A stretch of 64,000 nt of DNA from Argyresthia goedartella (GCA_949825045.1 OX463807.1:33438749-33502748), one strand, 5' to 3'. Counted from the first letter of the stretch, positions 30,946 to 42,825 are shown. The notes: generated by a model from the sequence alone, not told the origin. Program-made: numbers and translations.

Positions 30946-31361
30946 GAACTAATATTAATTTAATATTTTTCACTGTAGTTACTATTTTGTATTGTCACTA
31001 TTATTATTATTGAATACTAGTTTGGAACAAAATAACGTGATGCCCAATCAATTACTTTTTTTCTTGCAATAACATGCCAATGATGAAGTTTATTTAGTCG
31101 CCGCCTCATGCCAAACAAGCATGCTCAGACTTCAGACCTTTTAATCACGGTCTGAGACCTTTCCATTAACAAAATAAATTTTCGTCGTCGCTTTTTTTTT
31201 CTAACAGCGCGACACCTTTACGACCCAAAATTCTTATTCACGCGTTTTGCCAATTGGAAATGAATTCGATCATAATGAGTGGGTCCGCCCACGGGTCGTT
31301 AGCTCAAAATAAGAATAGTCGAGTATCTCATTAGTGGTGGGCGGGACTGAGGGGAGTGTTG

Positions 31362-31398
31362 TGGGGCGGGGGCGGGGGGCTACGGGGGGCTTGGGGGG
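31362..31398 (+). other. G-rich tract, strong G-quadruplex candidate
   Basis: Five runs of four to six G, separated by one to four bases, on the plus strand. Surroundings are AT-rich. Formation of the structure is inference. Confidence 0.8.
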
Positions 31399-31644
31399 AA
31401 AAGGTTTTTAAATGATGGAAGAGGTTTTTGAAATGTGCACATATGTAGATGTAGATCCTATTTTATGATTGGAATGAAAATATTTTTTTAATAAATACAT
31501 AGGCGAAGGCTCGATCAGACTAAATTTAGGTGGATAATATAAACTTTGTTTCGGTAAAAAAAGGTACTAAATCATGTTCTTTGTAGGGCTAGGGAAAAGA
31601 ACGGCTTATTATCATAGTATTATGAATATTAACATCGACATGAG

Positions 31645-31835
31645 CATATGCATATACACAGGCACATCTATTGTTTCCGGCCCCACACTAGGATACCCTG
31701 TGTCATGGGAATAGAAAACCACGACGTCACACACATATCAAGAAGACCTGAGGATATTTTACAATATTTTTCTTCTTCGCCAGCCGGGATTCAAACCCGG
31801 GACATCTCGCTTGGAAAGCAGAGCCTCGAACCGCA
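31645..31835 (-). mobile_element. SINE family B, diverged copy
   Basis: Minus copy with CACACTAGGATACCCTGTGT, GACGTCACACACATAT and the B-box complement GGGATTCAAACCCGGGACAT. The head breaks off after the AAAGCAGAG block. Confidence 0.75.
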
Positions 31836-31929
31836 ACCGATGACTTTGCTAGACGGGATCACGGACGGTGGACCAAAGCAGTCACGGAGTGGTGGCAACA
31901 AGGCCAGTGGGCAGACCACCAAAATTTAA

Positions 31930-32030
31930 AATTCCAAAATGCCAAATGTCTTTATTACTGTAGATATTTTCATATACTTAGCAATCGTCATTTTTTGCCA
32001 CTCTCTACATTGGACCACTGTTGGAGAAGC
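31930..32030 (+). repeat. Short interspersed repeat C
   Basis: GTCTTTATTACTGTAGATAT, ATACTTAGCAATCGTCATTT and CTCTACATTGGACCACTGT. The reverse of this is at 43850-43945, and a weaker one is near 40780-40870. Looks like the 3' tail of an unknown element. Confidence 0.6.
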
Positions 32031-32164
32031 AGGGCGTAGAAACTCCCACAGATTGATTTCTATTAAAAATTGCTTGTGCTTAACTAATACAAATTTTATA
32101 ATATCATTATATCATAATTAATAAGTAGGAATAAATAATTACAAAATTATTAACAGCAAGGTCT

Positions 32165-32740
32165 GTGTTGAGCCAGATTAACCCCATACAGTCCCGTCAT
32201 TTAAGTAATCTTGAATATAGTAATATCCCTTTTTCGACAAAGTCATTTTAACATGGTTTTTAAATTGCTCAAATGGCAATTTCAAGATCTCCAGAGGTAT
32301 TTTGTTGTAGTAGAGAATGCATTGACCCTTGAAAGAATTGCTAACCTACGCGAGTCTAAACCGGGGCGCAAGTAGTCTGTGATTATTTCTTAGGTTAACA
32401 TTACAGCTATCGCTAAGTTTGGAAAATGTTGTAAGGTTCTTGCGTACATATATTATGTTTTCGAAAATAAATTGACTAGCTACAGTTAGTATGACAATTT
32501 CTTTAAAAAGCTCTCTTAAGGAGTCTGTGCGTTTTAAATTATAAATTGCTGGAATAGCTCTTTCCTGTAAAATAAAAATAGTTTGAATATCCGCTGCTTT
32601 CCCCCACAACAAAATACCATAGAATATGACACTATGAAAGTAACTATAATATACCAGCCTAGATGTGGTGCTTTGTCTGATGTTCCTAACAGCGTAAGCC
32701 GCAGAACTTAATTTACCAGCCAATTTATCTATGTGGGGTC
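32165..32740 (-). pseudogene. CR1/Zenon-like LINE C-terminal fragment
   Basis: Frame 32723-32346 reads AGKLSSAAYAVRNIRQ, ILLWGKAADIQTIFILQ and LFKEIVILTVASQFIFEN. Past the TAG the same protein type continues (KIPLEILKLPFEQFKNHVKM, KGYYYIQDYL) to about 32165. Equivalent in architecture to 9545-10115 and partly to 60778-61075. Polymerase absent; 5'-truncated at about 32740 where an RTE end begins. Confidence 0.8.
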
Positions 32741-33115
32741 ACCACCTGCCCGATGGTCCGACGATATACTGAAGTCGACAGGATCTCAATCTCAATAGAT
32801 GCGGATGGCACAGGACCGTAGCGGTTGGCGCTATAATAATAATAATAATAAAACATTTATTTTCAGAAAACACGGTTCCATAGTATTGTTAGTACAAAAA
32901 GAGAATTTCCTAATCTATGTTACACCTTAAAATAAAATTAAAATAAATAAGTAAGCAACTTATGGTGGATAGCGAGGTAGAGAAGAGGCCTGTACTCAGC
33001 AGGTACTCAGCAGTGGGTAGGTGTGGGCAGATTGAAGATGATGATGAGCCCATTTAGCTATAGAGATGAGGCCTGTGCCCAGCAGTGGGTTGATGTGGGC
33101 TAAGTATGATGATGA
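32735..33115 (+). pseudogene. RTE LINE 3' ends plus a LINE tail, stacked
   Basis: Plus strand 32737-32835 reads the RTE C-terminal block PPARWSDDILK and MRMAQDRSGWR, followed by an (ATA)n tail to 32850. 32855-32985 is a minus-strand LINE tail. Then the RTE terminal motif CCCAGCAGTGGGT...TGATGATGA appears twice, near 32995-33045 (altered) and 33068-33115. Three or more 3' ends lie head to tail. Confidence 0.65.
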
Positions 33116-33214
33116 ATACTTGTTTTAACAACCATACGTGTATGATTCAGTATTACTGCAATAGCAAAACACATAATTCGTTTCATCAAAATAAAAACCT
33201 ACATTCATATTATT

Positions 33215-33475
33215 GACGACCCTAATGACCTAGTCAGCGGCGACCCTACTTTCGAAGCCAAGGGTCCCGGGTTCGAGTCCCGGTGGGGGCAAATATTTGT
33301 TTGATGAGAACGGATGTTTGTACCCTAGTCTTGGTTGTTTATCTATTTTAAGTATAACATTTATCTATATAAGTATGTGTATCTTTGTTCAGTACCCAAG
33401 ACACAGGGAATCCTAGTTTGGGGCTAGATCAATGTGTGTAAATAGTGTCCAAGGTATTATTACTATTATTATTAT
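33215..33475 (+). mobile_element. SINE family A, full length
   Basis: Head GACGACCCTAATGACCTAG, B-box GGTTCGAGTCCC, body with GGATGTTTGTACCCTAGTC and TTTGGGGCTAGATCAATGTG, tail of ATT units. The A-box is damaged relative to 38141 (CTAATGACCTAGTC for CGAATGGCCGAGTC). Confidence 0.9.
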
Positions 33476-33479
33476 ATTT

Positions 33480-34088
33480 ACTCACACTCACACATTACTT
33501 TAACTAACTACAACTTGACATATTTCTCTCAGCTCCTTGGCCTCTTTCCATATCAAGTCCGTAATGGCCAAGTCACTGCCAAAATAAATGTAGCTTAATA
33601 TGTTGAAACTTTTGAAATATGCTCCGGTTAAATGCTTCGCTGAAAGGGTCATAATTCCAGGCTCTTATACAGCAACTTTGTAATGTCTTTTCCTCGCGGT
33701 TGTTTCGTGTTTAAAGTGCAACATATACTTGAACGTGATAAATGTCGGGGAAACGGAAAACGGAACTAGGAACATAGTTTTAGTATTCTAGTTTATTATT
33801 TCTTGCATAAATTATAACCCTACCATCTTCATATGTTCTACTCTACGAGTACTACTAAAATGCATATGTCGCCGGCATTTGGATAAATTGGGCACTTTGT
33901 AATTCGTTCAACATGTTGCCTAAACGTGCCTAGGCAAATTATTAACACAGACGGATTGACCTTGCACCACGGGATCACCTCACTCCGCTCCACATCGTTC
34001 GGCTCCAGTAGCACTTCGATGAAAATTTTGACCTAACTCAACCTAACTTTAGTAAGGGTTGAATACTACTTGAGAAATGCACACTCTT
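33480..34088. other. No gene seen
   Basis: AT-rich, no motif; contains GACCTAACTCAACCTAACTT near 34030, a string also seen in variant form at 27775. Confidence 0.5.
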
Positions 34089-34089
34089 T

Positions 34090-34500
34090 TTAGGGTTCCG
34101 TACCCGAAGGGTCCCAAACGGGACCCTATTACTAAGACGTCGCTGTCCGTCCGTCCGTCCGTCCGTCCGTCTGTCACAAGGCTGTATCTCAAGAACCTAG
34201 CTAGCTAGAGAGTTGAAATTTTCACAGATTATGTATTTCTGTTGCCGCTATAACAACAAATTCTAAAAAACAGGATAAAATAAATATTTAAGGGGGCTCC
34301 CATACAACAATACCACATACAAACTTATGGATGCACCTGGTTACGTACATGGAGTGTGAAAGTAACCGCACCAAAAACTTTGTAAACAATATTTTGCTGT
34401 GTAAAATCCAAACTATTCACTCCACACCATCGCTTCCATTGAACGGTGGTACGGAACCTTTCGTGCGCGATTTAGACTCGCACTTGACCGGTTTTTTGAA
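34090..34500 (+). repeat. 'GTTCCGTA' interspersed repeat, full-length-looking
   Basis: Begins AGGGTTCCGTACCCGAAGGG and ends ACGGAACC...CTCGCACTTGACCGGTTTTT. Inside are a (CCGT)n run (34143-34173) and ATCTCAAGAACC...TTGAAATTTTCACAGAT. I know this as a very common lepidopteran repeat; the class is unknown to me. Its far end is repeated, inverted, at 63942-64000. Confidence 0.75.
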
Positions 34501-35019
34501 CTTTAATCGAATGAAGCTGTCTTTTACACTGATTTATATATAGCCATTCATATTGTATTATAAGTGTTACATCACACAGAAACCTCAGTACAGCTTCATA
34601 AATATAAAGTTCGAGCATGTTACTATTTTATTTTTAATATGTCATTAATTTAATAAAAAAAAGACAGAAAGTGACTAAGTAACCTATTCATATTTCGGCT
34701 AAGTTGACTCCGAAAGAAATCAGCTGTTGCGTTGACGCCATCTTGCAAAAATGAATTGAACTGATGGCCTTTACATGTATTTACTGATATCAGTCGCATG
34801 CACTCTCAATTCAAAATAGACCAATCACATGACAAGAAATAGCAGCTCGTGTAAAATAAATGGGTTCTGATCGGGCGATTTTGAAACTTGTGTTTCAGTT
34901 GATGTCAGAAATACATACTAAGGATACAGTTCTCCATTAATCTAAACCAAATCAAAAGGCTAACTCTCAGTAAGGCTGGTTGTTAAAAGTTTCCGACTAC
35001 GCTTTATATTGATAATTCA

Positions 35020-35190
35020 AAATTTCTTTATTGCACACAAATAATTATATTGACAATATATACATTAAATAAAATAATGTACAAAGGCGAGCTTATCTCT
35101 AACAAGAGATCTCTTCCAGAAAACCATGTCAGAATGAGATAGGTTAATCACAGAGCACGGGTAGACCTATGTGTACAACATACCTTAAAT
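35020..35190 (-). repeat. LINE 3' tail copy
   Basis: TTTCTTTATTGCACACAAAT, AGCTTATCTCTAACAAGAGA, ATAGGTTAATCACAGAGCAC; near-identical to 17445-17580. Confidence 0.8.
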
Positions 35191-36060
35191 TAAAACTCAA
35201 TAAACTACATACATATATTTTAATCAAAAGGATAGGCTGGGCGAGGATTTTAATCAAAAAGCCTTTGTTTAAAAGCTGGTCCTTAAAGAACAGCCCGGGC
35301 TATTTATAAGGTGCCTCATTAACCAAATGTGCACGCATATTTGCAAAATGTGAATAAAAACGCATAGAAATGTATGAAAGATTTATAGTCAACGGTTTGA
35401 TACCTATTTAGCACGTTCGTAAAATGTAGTACCCACATGAATAGCTTAAGCATCAACCTTTCAATAGAACATCCCTGTTCAGTAACACCTGAAAACAGCC
35501 TTGATAGTAAAAAACTTACCTCATAAACTCGTCTCAGTCCATATATTCAAGAGAACGATACATCATAACCTTCGCCAGTAGCCGACACCGTCGATTTGGC
35601 TCCACAGTTCTCCACAACAATAACTTTGCATCTCGCCACCCCAAAAACCATCTCTAAGGTTGTAGCCGTAAAGTTGATAAGCCTAGGTTGTATGTAAGTA
35701 TCCCGGCCGTCATAATTTATCGCTGGATGGAGGAAGGTGTAAATCAGCGCCTGGCGTGCGCTCCCATAAATCGTGGGGTATTATCCTGCGCAACGACTTT
35801 ACTGTAGAGATAATTTACGTGTTAACTAAAGGTTAACTAGGCGTGGTTTTGAGCTAGGCTGCATTGCGTTGCGGTTGTTTTATCGCTCTGCGATGATTAC
35901 TAATGTGTGGGGAGTAATGAGCGGTGATCCCACAGGGGATGCTTGCAATGGTCATGTTGAGTTAAATACGGAAGAGATAAAGTGAATTATATTTAACTGA
36001 ACCTCATATATTAAACGTTAATTGTCTAAGATCGTCATGATCTTCATCAGCGTGTTAGGA
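35190..36060. other. No gene seen
   Basis: No coding motif or terminal repeat recognised on either strand. Confidence 0.5.
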
Positions 36061-36308
36061 ACTCGGCCATTCGACGACCCGAATGGCCGAGTCGGCAGTG
36101 ACCCTGCCTACGAACCCAAGGGTCCCGGGTTCGAGTCCCGGTGGGGGCAAACATTTGTTTGATGAGAACGGATGTTTGTACCCTAGTCAGGTTGTTTATC
36201 TATCTAAGTATAATATTTATCTATATAAGTATGTGTATCGTTGTCTATTACCCAAGATACAGGGAATCCTAGTTTGGGGCTAGATCAATGTGTGTGAATA
36301 GTGTCCAA
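36061..36308 (+). mobile_element. SINE family A with inverted 5' end
   Basis: A-box-like TGGCCGAGTCGG at 36084-36095 and B-box GGTTCGAGTCC at 36128-36138. The 13 bases before the head (ACTCGGCCATTCG, 36061-36073) are the exact reverse complement of the head's CGAATGGCCGAGT. It lacks the ATT tail, ending at GTGTCCAAATCATG followed by an A run. Confidence 0.9.
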
Positions 36309-36309
36309 A

Positions 36310-36870
36310 TCATGAAAAAAAAGTAACCCACAGTTGAGTAAGTACTTTCTCACGCACACCTCACTTCTGTACAACTCGCATCCATTGTTCTCCGGATATA
36401 CGAGTACTTGCTGCACTCGTATGTTCGACAAAGTTTGACATATACTCAGAGACATGTCTGTGACAGTCGGTCGCTCTGAAAGTGGCTGTGCGAGTATTAG
36501 ATTAAACAGCACTTAAATTTGATCAAGCAGTATGTATTCATTCGGCCATGCGTCTGATCATTTGGCAGGTGGTCATTTTGGAGGCATTGTCCGGGCAATT
36601 TAATGGCCACAATCCCCTTTGCAATTCATATAGTCATTATTCGCGAACGTATAATTTAGTAACGTACATTACATTTACACGTTAGGTACTAGCAATCCGA
36701 ACTTGCAGATTCATTAAAGTTACATAGCAATCATGTCATAAGAAACTTTATTTGCGCATCATGGTTTACATTTGGTCCTAAATATGTCATTTCAGTTTCA
36801 CAAGATATAAACCATGAACGGTTCTATGACTTATTTCATATTTCTACTTATCTTCACTACTGAAGGACAT
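36310..36870. other. No gene seen
   Basis: No family motif on either strand. Confidence 0.5.
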
Positions 36871-36871
36871 A

Positions 36872-37290
36872 ATAGTAGTTTATGTGACTGCTACATAATG
36901 GAGGGCATGAATACTCGGAAGACGAGTTTCATAATAATATCACTCGAGAGTTTTAATGGCTAATTATGTACAGTTACATACACTAGTTTATCTACACACA
37001 TATCATAAGCTCTCTTTGATGTATTCAGGAACCGCATGTTCGACCGGCATTGTGGCATTGATCATTGCTCTGCAGTTGTTTAGCTCGTTCAGCAGTACCA
37101 ACTTCACAGACAAACTAGGGGCGGCACGCATGCGGGCGTCGGCGTTCGAAATTTGAATGTCATATTTTGACAAATTTAGGTACATTATGGTCATAATGTA
37201 CCTAATAGTAGTAGAAGTAATTTAACATTTTGCTGATCGTAACTTGCGATTTTTGGACGCAGTAAAGAGGGTTTATGATACGTACGTAGA
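36872..37290 (+). repeat. Hairpin-bearing interspersed repeat, copy 2
   Basis: Aligns with 12460-12960 over its length. The left half of the fold-back is decayed (GGGCATGAATACTCGG), and only one CGTCGGCGTTCGAAATTTG block is present. Ends shared with copy 1 at GTAAAGAGGGTTTATGATAC. Confidence 0.75.
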
Positions 37291-37294
37291 TAAA

Positions 37295-37980
37295 CACATT
37301 AAAATACTCAAATAAGTTTTAACATAGGGACATAATAAAGGCACAGTTTGACAGCATTCCCGGCCCTACATAATCAGTTATTTTAAGCGGCAATCAAGCT
37401 ATCCATACACGGCGAAATTAACCTGCCCATTTGTAATCCACCTAATCCACTATCAATAAATCCTCTCAACTCCTTTATGTACTTAAATAATTACACGTCG
37501 TGCAATCGTTTGATCGCAACACACCCTTTAGGTTTAGTACCATCGGACAAAGGGCATTCATCTTCGCGTTCTCGTTCAGATTACCATATTTAATGTTCGA
37601 CCGATGTTTATATGTACGGCATCGGGACGTAAATTATAGGAACCCACCGACGGCAGGTTACGCCCTTAGATCTCAATATACGACGCATCAGATAGCGAGG
37701 ATTGTAGGTAATATCCTCAGTGGGATAAATGTGAGTTGTTGGAGATGATAATTTAGTGATTGGGGTTTATTTATGGTGCTGGTGTTTATTTATTCGGTGT
37801 TTGGTAACTGGCGTCTTTGACGCAAAAGGTTGAGTACCCATGGGACTGTCTCTTCTATGGAGTATTTTTTTTGCAGTTTTCACCCTGGATCGATATTAGC
37901 AGAAATGGTTAGTAAAGTAAAAAAAAATATGTATTTTTGTTCTTGTGCACATAGTTCTACATTAAGTTTCTTATTTTCCT
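37295..37980. other. No gene seen
   Basis: An 82-codon frame (37500-37748) has no recognisable family and atypical composition; not supported. Confidence 0.45.
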
Positions 37981-37984
37981 CTCC

Positions 37985-38095
37985 ATTCTAGGTTTTCTGG
38001 AAGAAATCTCTTGTTAGAGATAAGCTCGCCCTTTGTACATGTTCTTTCCTTTATATTTGTTTTGTTTTCACTGTTTTGTGCAATAAATTATTACA
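37985..38095 (+). repeat. LINE 3' tail copy, plus strand
   Basis: GGAAGAAATCTCTTGTTAGA, GATAAGCTCGCCCTTTGTAC, ending TGTGCAATAAATTATTACAA. Tail only. Confidence 0.75.
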
Positions 38096-38140
38096 ATATT
38101 ACAATATTTAGGTTTAGTCGCCTATCAACAAAATATATTT

Positions 38141-38395
38141 GACGACCCGAATGGCCGAGTCGACAGTGACCCTGCCTACGAAGCCAGGGGTCCCGGGTTT
38201 GAGTCCCGGTGGGGGCAAATATTTGTTTGATGAGAACGGATGTTTGTACCCTAGTCATAGTTGTTTATCTATCTAATTATAATATTTATCTATATAAGTA
38301 TGTGTATCGTTGTCTAGTACCCAAAATACAGTGAATCCTAGTTTGGGGCTAGATCAATGTGTGTAAATAGTGTCCAAGGTAGTATTATTAGATAA
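38141..38395 (+). mobile_element. SINE family A, full length
   Basis: Complete head GACGACCCGAATGGCCGAGT, B-box region GGGTTTGAGTCCCGG, body and short ATT tail (38385-38391). Inserted just after a LINE tail. Confidence 0.9.
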
Positions 38396-38399
38396 AACT

Positions 38400-40000
38400 C
38401 CATATAAGAGTTGTATGGCAAAACCCAAATTGCTACTTAAATAATTTTTTTCTCAATCACAGTATCTAAGTGAAACCAGTTGCCGAAACTAATTTATTTT
38501 GTGGAACGAGTACAAGAGCTTGAGTGATCTCTCTGAAAATGGCGTTTTCCTACATGAAAATTCGATTGCAATTATAATATTTCCGAGTTTGTACAAAAAG
38601 TCGGACGTAGGAAACCTTCGATACTGATTACCGATATCGGCCACCACAGTATTCAATTTCGTCTAACACTGGTATGGTAACCTTTTATCTGTCACTCACT
38701 TGTCAAGCTTGTCTCGCGGATTATGGTTAAGATTTTCGGACGTTGTGGTTTCCCAAGTGATAGACAGCATGGTGTTGAGTGTCAGTCAACTTTGACTTGG
38801 CAGTTGTGAATCCGGGTGCTACCTACAAATGGAACGTTATGTCGATTGCACCTCAGCGCTATTGTATTAATCGTAACTCATCGCAGAGCCGTTTATCTTC
38901 GGCGATGTATTGCAGGTAATTGTCGGTTGTGAGCCCTGTGGTAGAGTCAGCACAGTAAATATATTACGGAATAAGTTTTAGGTAACTAAGAAATCGTAAG
39001 TTGCATTTGGTTGTGCCTATTTCTATACAAAGAGGCATAATTATAGGTAATGTAATGTTACAACGACAGAAAATAGTGCGTTTGCCGTTATACTACAGAT
39101 AGTCACAAATTTGTATGACTCCTTTAACCATTTTAACGGACGTTCTAAGGGTGATGGAAAACATGGTGAGGAAACCTTCATTACTCCATAGCTGCGGCGA
39201 TGGGCTAGCCCCCTGTCACGCAAAATGGAGTATTGAATAACTGTCTCAAAGTGGGCACAATTGTGCCTCTGCTACCCCGTATGGGAAAAGGCGTGACGCT
39301 ATGTTCTGTTATGTGTATTTTAGCCATCGCAACAGTTTATTTTTACATATGTATAAAGACGAAGCATCCAGCAGTGGGTTAAATTGGCTAAACAAAGAAA
39401 ACTAATGTTTCTATATTATAATTCAGTTCAACATTGATGGAAATTGTTCAGAAACCTTGCTCACATAAGCAAACTCAAGACCTGCACATCTCAAGATAAC
39501 GAAGCAAGATCATACGAGCAAGCATTTAGACTATGTAAGTGCAAGTGTTGGATTTAACGACATATTTTAACTTCGCCTTAAACGATCAAGACTTTTTAAA
39601 CTCGACCCGCTAGTAATTATTCACAGCGGGCAGATGTATCAATTCATTTAATATTTTCATTAAACTGTCAAATAAATTATTTATCGTTAAATCGAGAGTT
39701 GCGAAATAAATTGACCTCTTTTATTATCCACTAGAGTATTGAGATATTTACAATCACCCAAAGTGTACGTGGAATAATAATTTATTTACATACAGACATA
39801 TATAGTCACGGTTCTTCCAATACGGTGTGGTAGAAGCACAGATGTTTATTAATGTTGAACTCAACACTCGGGACCTGAAAGGGGCTGCTCCATTGCCGCT
39901 GCTCTGCTATTTGTGATTGGTTTCCGCAGATATTTCGAGATTGCCAATTGAGCAATTTAAAATTCATGTAAAAATCACTTTATATTAAAAGGGATATGAC
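38400..40000. other. No gene; two short repeat fragments
   Basis: 39170-39310 contains GGCACAATTGTGCCTCTGC and CATAGCTGCGGCGATGGG, blocks that recur at 63275-63300 and 46985-47000. 39358-39395 has an RTE-type AGCATCCAGCAGTGGGTTAA. Nothing else recognised. Confidence 0.45.
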
Positions 40001-40002
40001 AA

Positions 40003-40280
40003 CCTCTGTAGTGCTGCAGTAATGGCTCTGCCCACCATGCGAGAGGTACCGGGTTCGATCCCCGGCTGGCGATATTGAAAAAAAAACAGGTCTTGGATGT
40101 TGATATACCTCGCGCCACGAATTAAGAGCGCTAGGCGACGTTGGCGGGAATTACTGCACATTCAAGGCCACCGCTCATAGCTCGTCGCGCGAGGTATATG
40201 TGTGTGATGTCGCTGTTTCTGGTTCCCACGACACAGTGTATCCTAGTGTGGGGACATAAACAATGTATGTGCCAGTATGC
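40003..40280 (+). mobile_element. SINE family B interrupted by palindromic element
   Basis: Head with GCGAGAGGTACCGGGTTCGA and GATCCCCGGCTGG, then CAGGTCTTGGATGTTGA. After the insertion at 40104-40198 the body resumes with TGTGTGTGATGTCGCTGTTT and ends at TAGTGTGGGGAC...AACAATG. The uninterrupted arrangement is seen at 42826-43010. Confidence 0.9.
40104..40198 (-). mobile_element. Palindromic ~95-bp element nested in a SINE
   Basis: TATACCTCGCG...CGCGAGGTATA, with arms extending inward (GCGCCACGAATTAAGAGCGC against AGCTCGTCGCGC, imperfect). TA at both ends suggests a TA target site. No coding capacity. Same family as 43224-43322, opposite orientation. Confidence 0.85.
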
Positions 40281-40687
40281 TTAAGTTGATGTTTGAAATA
40301 TTCAAGATTACATAAAAGACAAAACGAAACTCAGAGTTTTGTAATTCCCGCATATTATTTCGCATATTATAAATCATCATTTTTTACGTTGTTAAATGTG
40401 TACTTGAGCAGACCGTTGTCTCGTCCGTACTGGCTCTGGCAGAATATCAGCGTCACAGATTCGTCTGTGACATTGCTGAGTCAGGGCCATTTCATTGTCG
40501 CGGTACAGTCACAATACCACATAGTTATCCTTACCGTACCTTAATGTTTTGCTTGTATAATTTTATTATTTATTGTTTGTTTTATTTAACTGCTGTAATT
40601 TGTTTTCTTTTTGCAGATTTTTCTTCTTAAAGTATGAGTTAAAATTATGTATTTGTGTGTGTACCATGTTGCAATGAATAAATTAAT

Positions 40688-40715
40688 TTATCTATCTATC
40701 TATCTATCTATCTAT
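40688..40715. repeat. (ATCT)n microsatellite
   Basis: Seven TCTA/ATCT units following GCAATGAATAAATTAATTT, probably a retroelement tail. Confidence 0.9.
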
Positions 40716-40719
40716 TTGT

Positions 40720-41790
40720 AATCATTGTAACTTTTGTACTGATTAAACACAACCTATTTTTTTTTATCTAAAATTAAAAATGGTAGTTTCTTCGCCCACT
40801 TTTTCCCACTTCCAAAATGTAGAGAAGAGGAAAAATTACGTTTATAATTATAATATGTTAATATTTACAGGAAATAAGAAGTTATGATTTTAATTTTGAT
40901 TTCGTGATCCCATCAGACCTTAGGGCCCGACAGACAGAACGCGAGTAAGCGAGTTAACTTTGAAGTATGGAATTATAACTCGCATTCGAAATAGTCGCGC
41001 TGAGTCACTGAGGGATTTTCTCAATTCATCGCATTACGATAAGGGTAACCTTTCCATAAATGTATTGAAATCAGCAATAAAGTGAAAGTAATGGGGATGT
41101 CAAATAAATCATGCATACAATGAGCAGTTAAGAGAATGGTGAACAACCTAAAATTACTGCTCCATTCATATCTTGATTTCACTGGAGGTTGTACCGATAG
41201 CACAACTGCTGCCATGAGTGCCGAGATAACTCGGGTTGAGAATACCTCATACTTATAAGTAAAACACAGATTATTCGTATTTTAACCCACCTCCGAAATT
41301 GGAAAAATGCGCCCCTGCCAACTTTGACCCAACGGAGAAACTTAAGGGCTTCAGCCTTACCCGTAAGGCTTGGTGTCAGCTTAAGGCGATACCTCGTCCG
41401 TACAATGGTCCCCGTTAATCCAGGCGAAAAGACCCGCAGTGTGAGAGGGACGGAATCAGGAAAAAAATGTCATTGCGTAGCGCTAAACTATAGAAAAATT
41501 GTTTAAAAATAAACTACGCTATTTTGTTTAAAAGTGTTTTAAGGAGATTTTGCGAATACATAATATCTACATTTTGAACGCAGTTCCACAATGAAATTAG
41601 TTAGGATTTCAGAATTACAGGAAAATATAAAACAATTTAGAGGTGTTTTCGTAATAAAATTTTATCGAGAAAATTTCATCCAATCGCGTTTTCCTTTTGT
41701 GAGAATCTTAATCAAATACTCAATAAACGTTAACAAAAAATCAAATCTGTAGATGACTTCATGGTGGAGTAAATAGTTTCGAAAAAAAAA
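40720..41790. other. No gene; weak copy of repeat C
   Basis: 40780-40870 has CCACTTCCAAAATGTAGAGAAGAGG, related to repeat C. Otherwise nothing recognised. Confidence 0.45.
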
Positions 41791-42063
41791 ACATTTTTTC
41801 GTAGCACCTGGCCGCTCGGGTGTATACATGCAACGCTGTGGCTGGAGAGAAACACCAGCATTTGATTGCGAAGCGGATGTTCAGAGCATGGAACACATAA
41901 TTCGAGACTATCCTTAAAATAAATAATGATGGAGGCCCCACTGACCTCTTGACTGTAACTGACGAAGCAGCTGAATGGCTGCAGACATTTTCTATTTAGC
42001 AAGAACGACTCAACGACTTCGGCCATACAAATAAAAAATAAAAAATCGTATTTTGCTAAACGC
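41750..42063 (+). pseudogene. LINE C-terminal relic (after RNase H)
   Basis: Plus frames read FDCEADVQSMEHIIRDYP, then a GGPTDLL-like and a TDEAAEWLQ-like block across stops. This is the cysteine/histidine end region found after the RT in several arthropod LINEs, with the key C replaced by Y. Ends in an A-rich tail near 42050. Clade uncertain. Confidence 0.6.
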
Positions 42064-42064
42064 A

Positions 42065-42820
42065 ATTAATTTTAAATAAGAGTTTAGTCCGGTCCGTAGG
42101 CAGGCTGCGATTATAGCCGGAATCATACGAATTATTTTATTTTGACATGAGTGTATATATGAATTTTCCGAAATACTTAACGTTTTCCTTGTTTTTTATT
42201 CCATTCACGTTGTTTCACATGATTAATTTTTCTATTCGTTTTTTTACTAGCAGCATAATTTTTCACACGCTTTTATTTCTAATGAAGTAAAAGCCTAAGC
42301 GCTGGTTTCTGAATTGAGCAATTCACCCAGTTGATACTTAAGGGATTAAATATGGCCAGAAATGCATCTTTAGCTTCAATTCTAGGCTAAGCTAGACAAC
42401 ATAAAAATGTAGGATAAATATATGTTATAAAAGGTCTATTAGAGATAAGAATGGACTTTTAAAATTACCGGATATATGTTATATTTAATACTAAAAAATA
42501 TTTTTCGCAATGCATTATTATTCAACTAAATGAACAAGCGCTCGGAGACGAAATCAGTTTCCTATATGAAACTTACACGCAAAAATAGGTAAAAAAAAGG
42601 GAAAATTTTTGGTTGTTTTATTTTATTTTTAATGTTATTATTGCAGGAGTTTAGTAATATTTTCTATAATTTTCTCGGTCTCGGAGCTCGGGCTGCCCCG
42701 CGGGGATCTGCGCGGGAGCATGCGTCAGTCTGCTTCGAGGCGATGCGACGGGTATTTGTTTTCTTTGTCTAATTCTCAATGCCATTGGCCTATGTTCAGC
42801 CCTTAAGTAACGTTCTTCAC
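42065..42820. other. No gene seen
   Basis: AT-rich; a GC-richer patch at 42675-42760 has no recognised motif. Confidence 0.5.
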
Positions 42821-42825
42821 GTTCT

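Noticed and set aside
31362..31398. Telomere-like repeat
   Set aside because: Insect telomeric repeat is TTAGG; this tract has irregular G runs and no unit.
36073..36150. tRNA gene (also in the other SINE heads)
   Set aside because: Only A- and B-box-like motifs are present, no cloverleaf with a pairing acceptor stem, and the same head is joined to a constant body in eight places. It is a SINE promoter.
41730..42065. Minus-strand 111-codon protein
   Set aside because: Shadow of a plus-strand LINE C-terminal relic.
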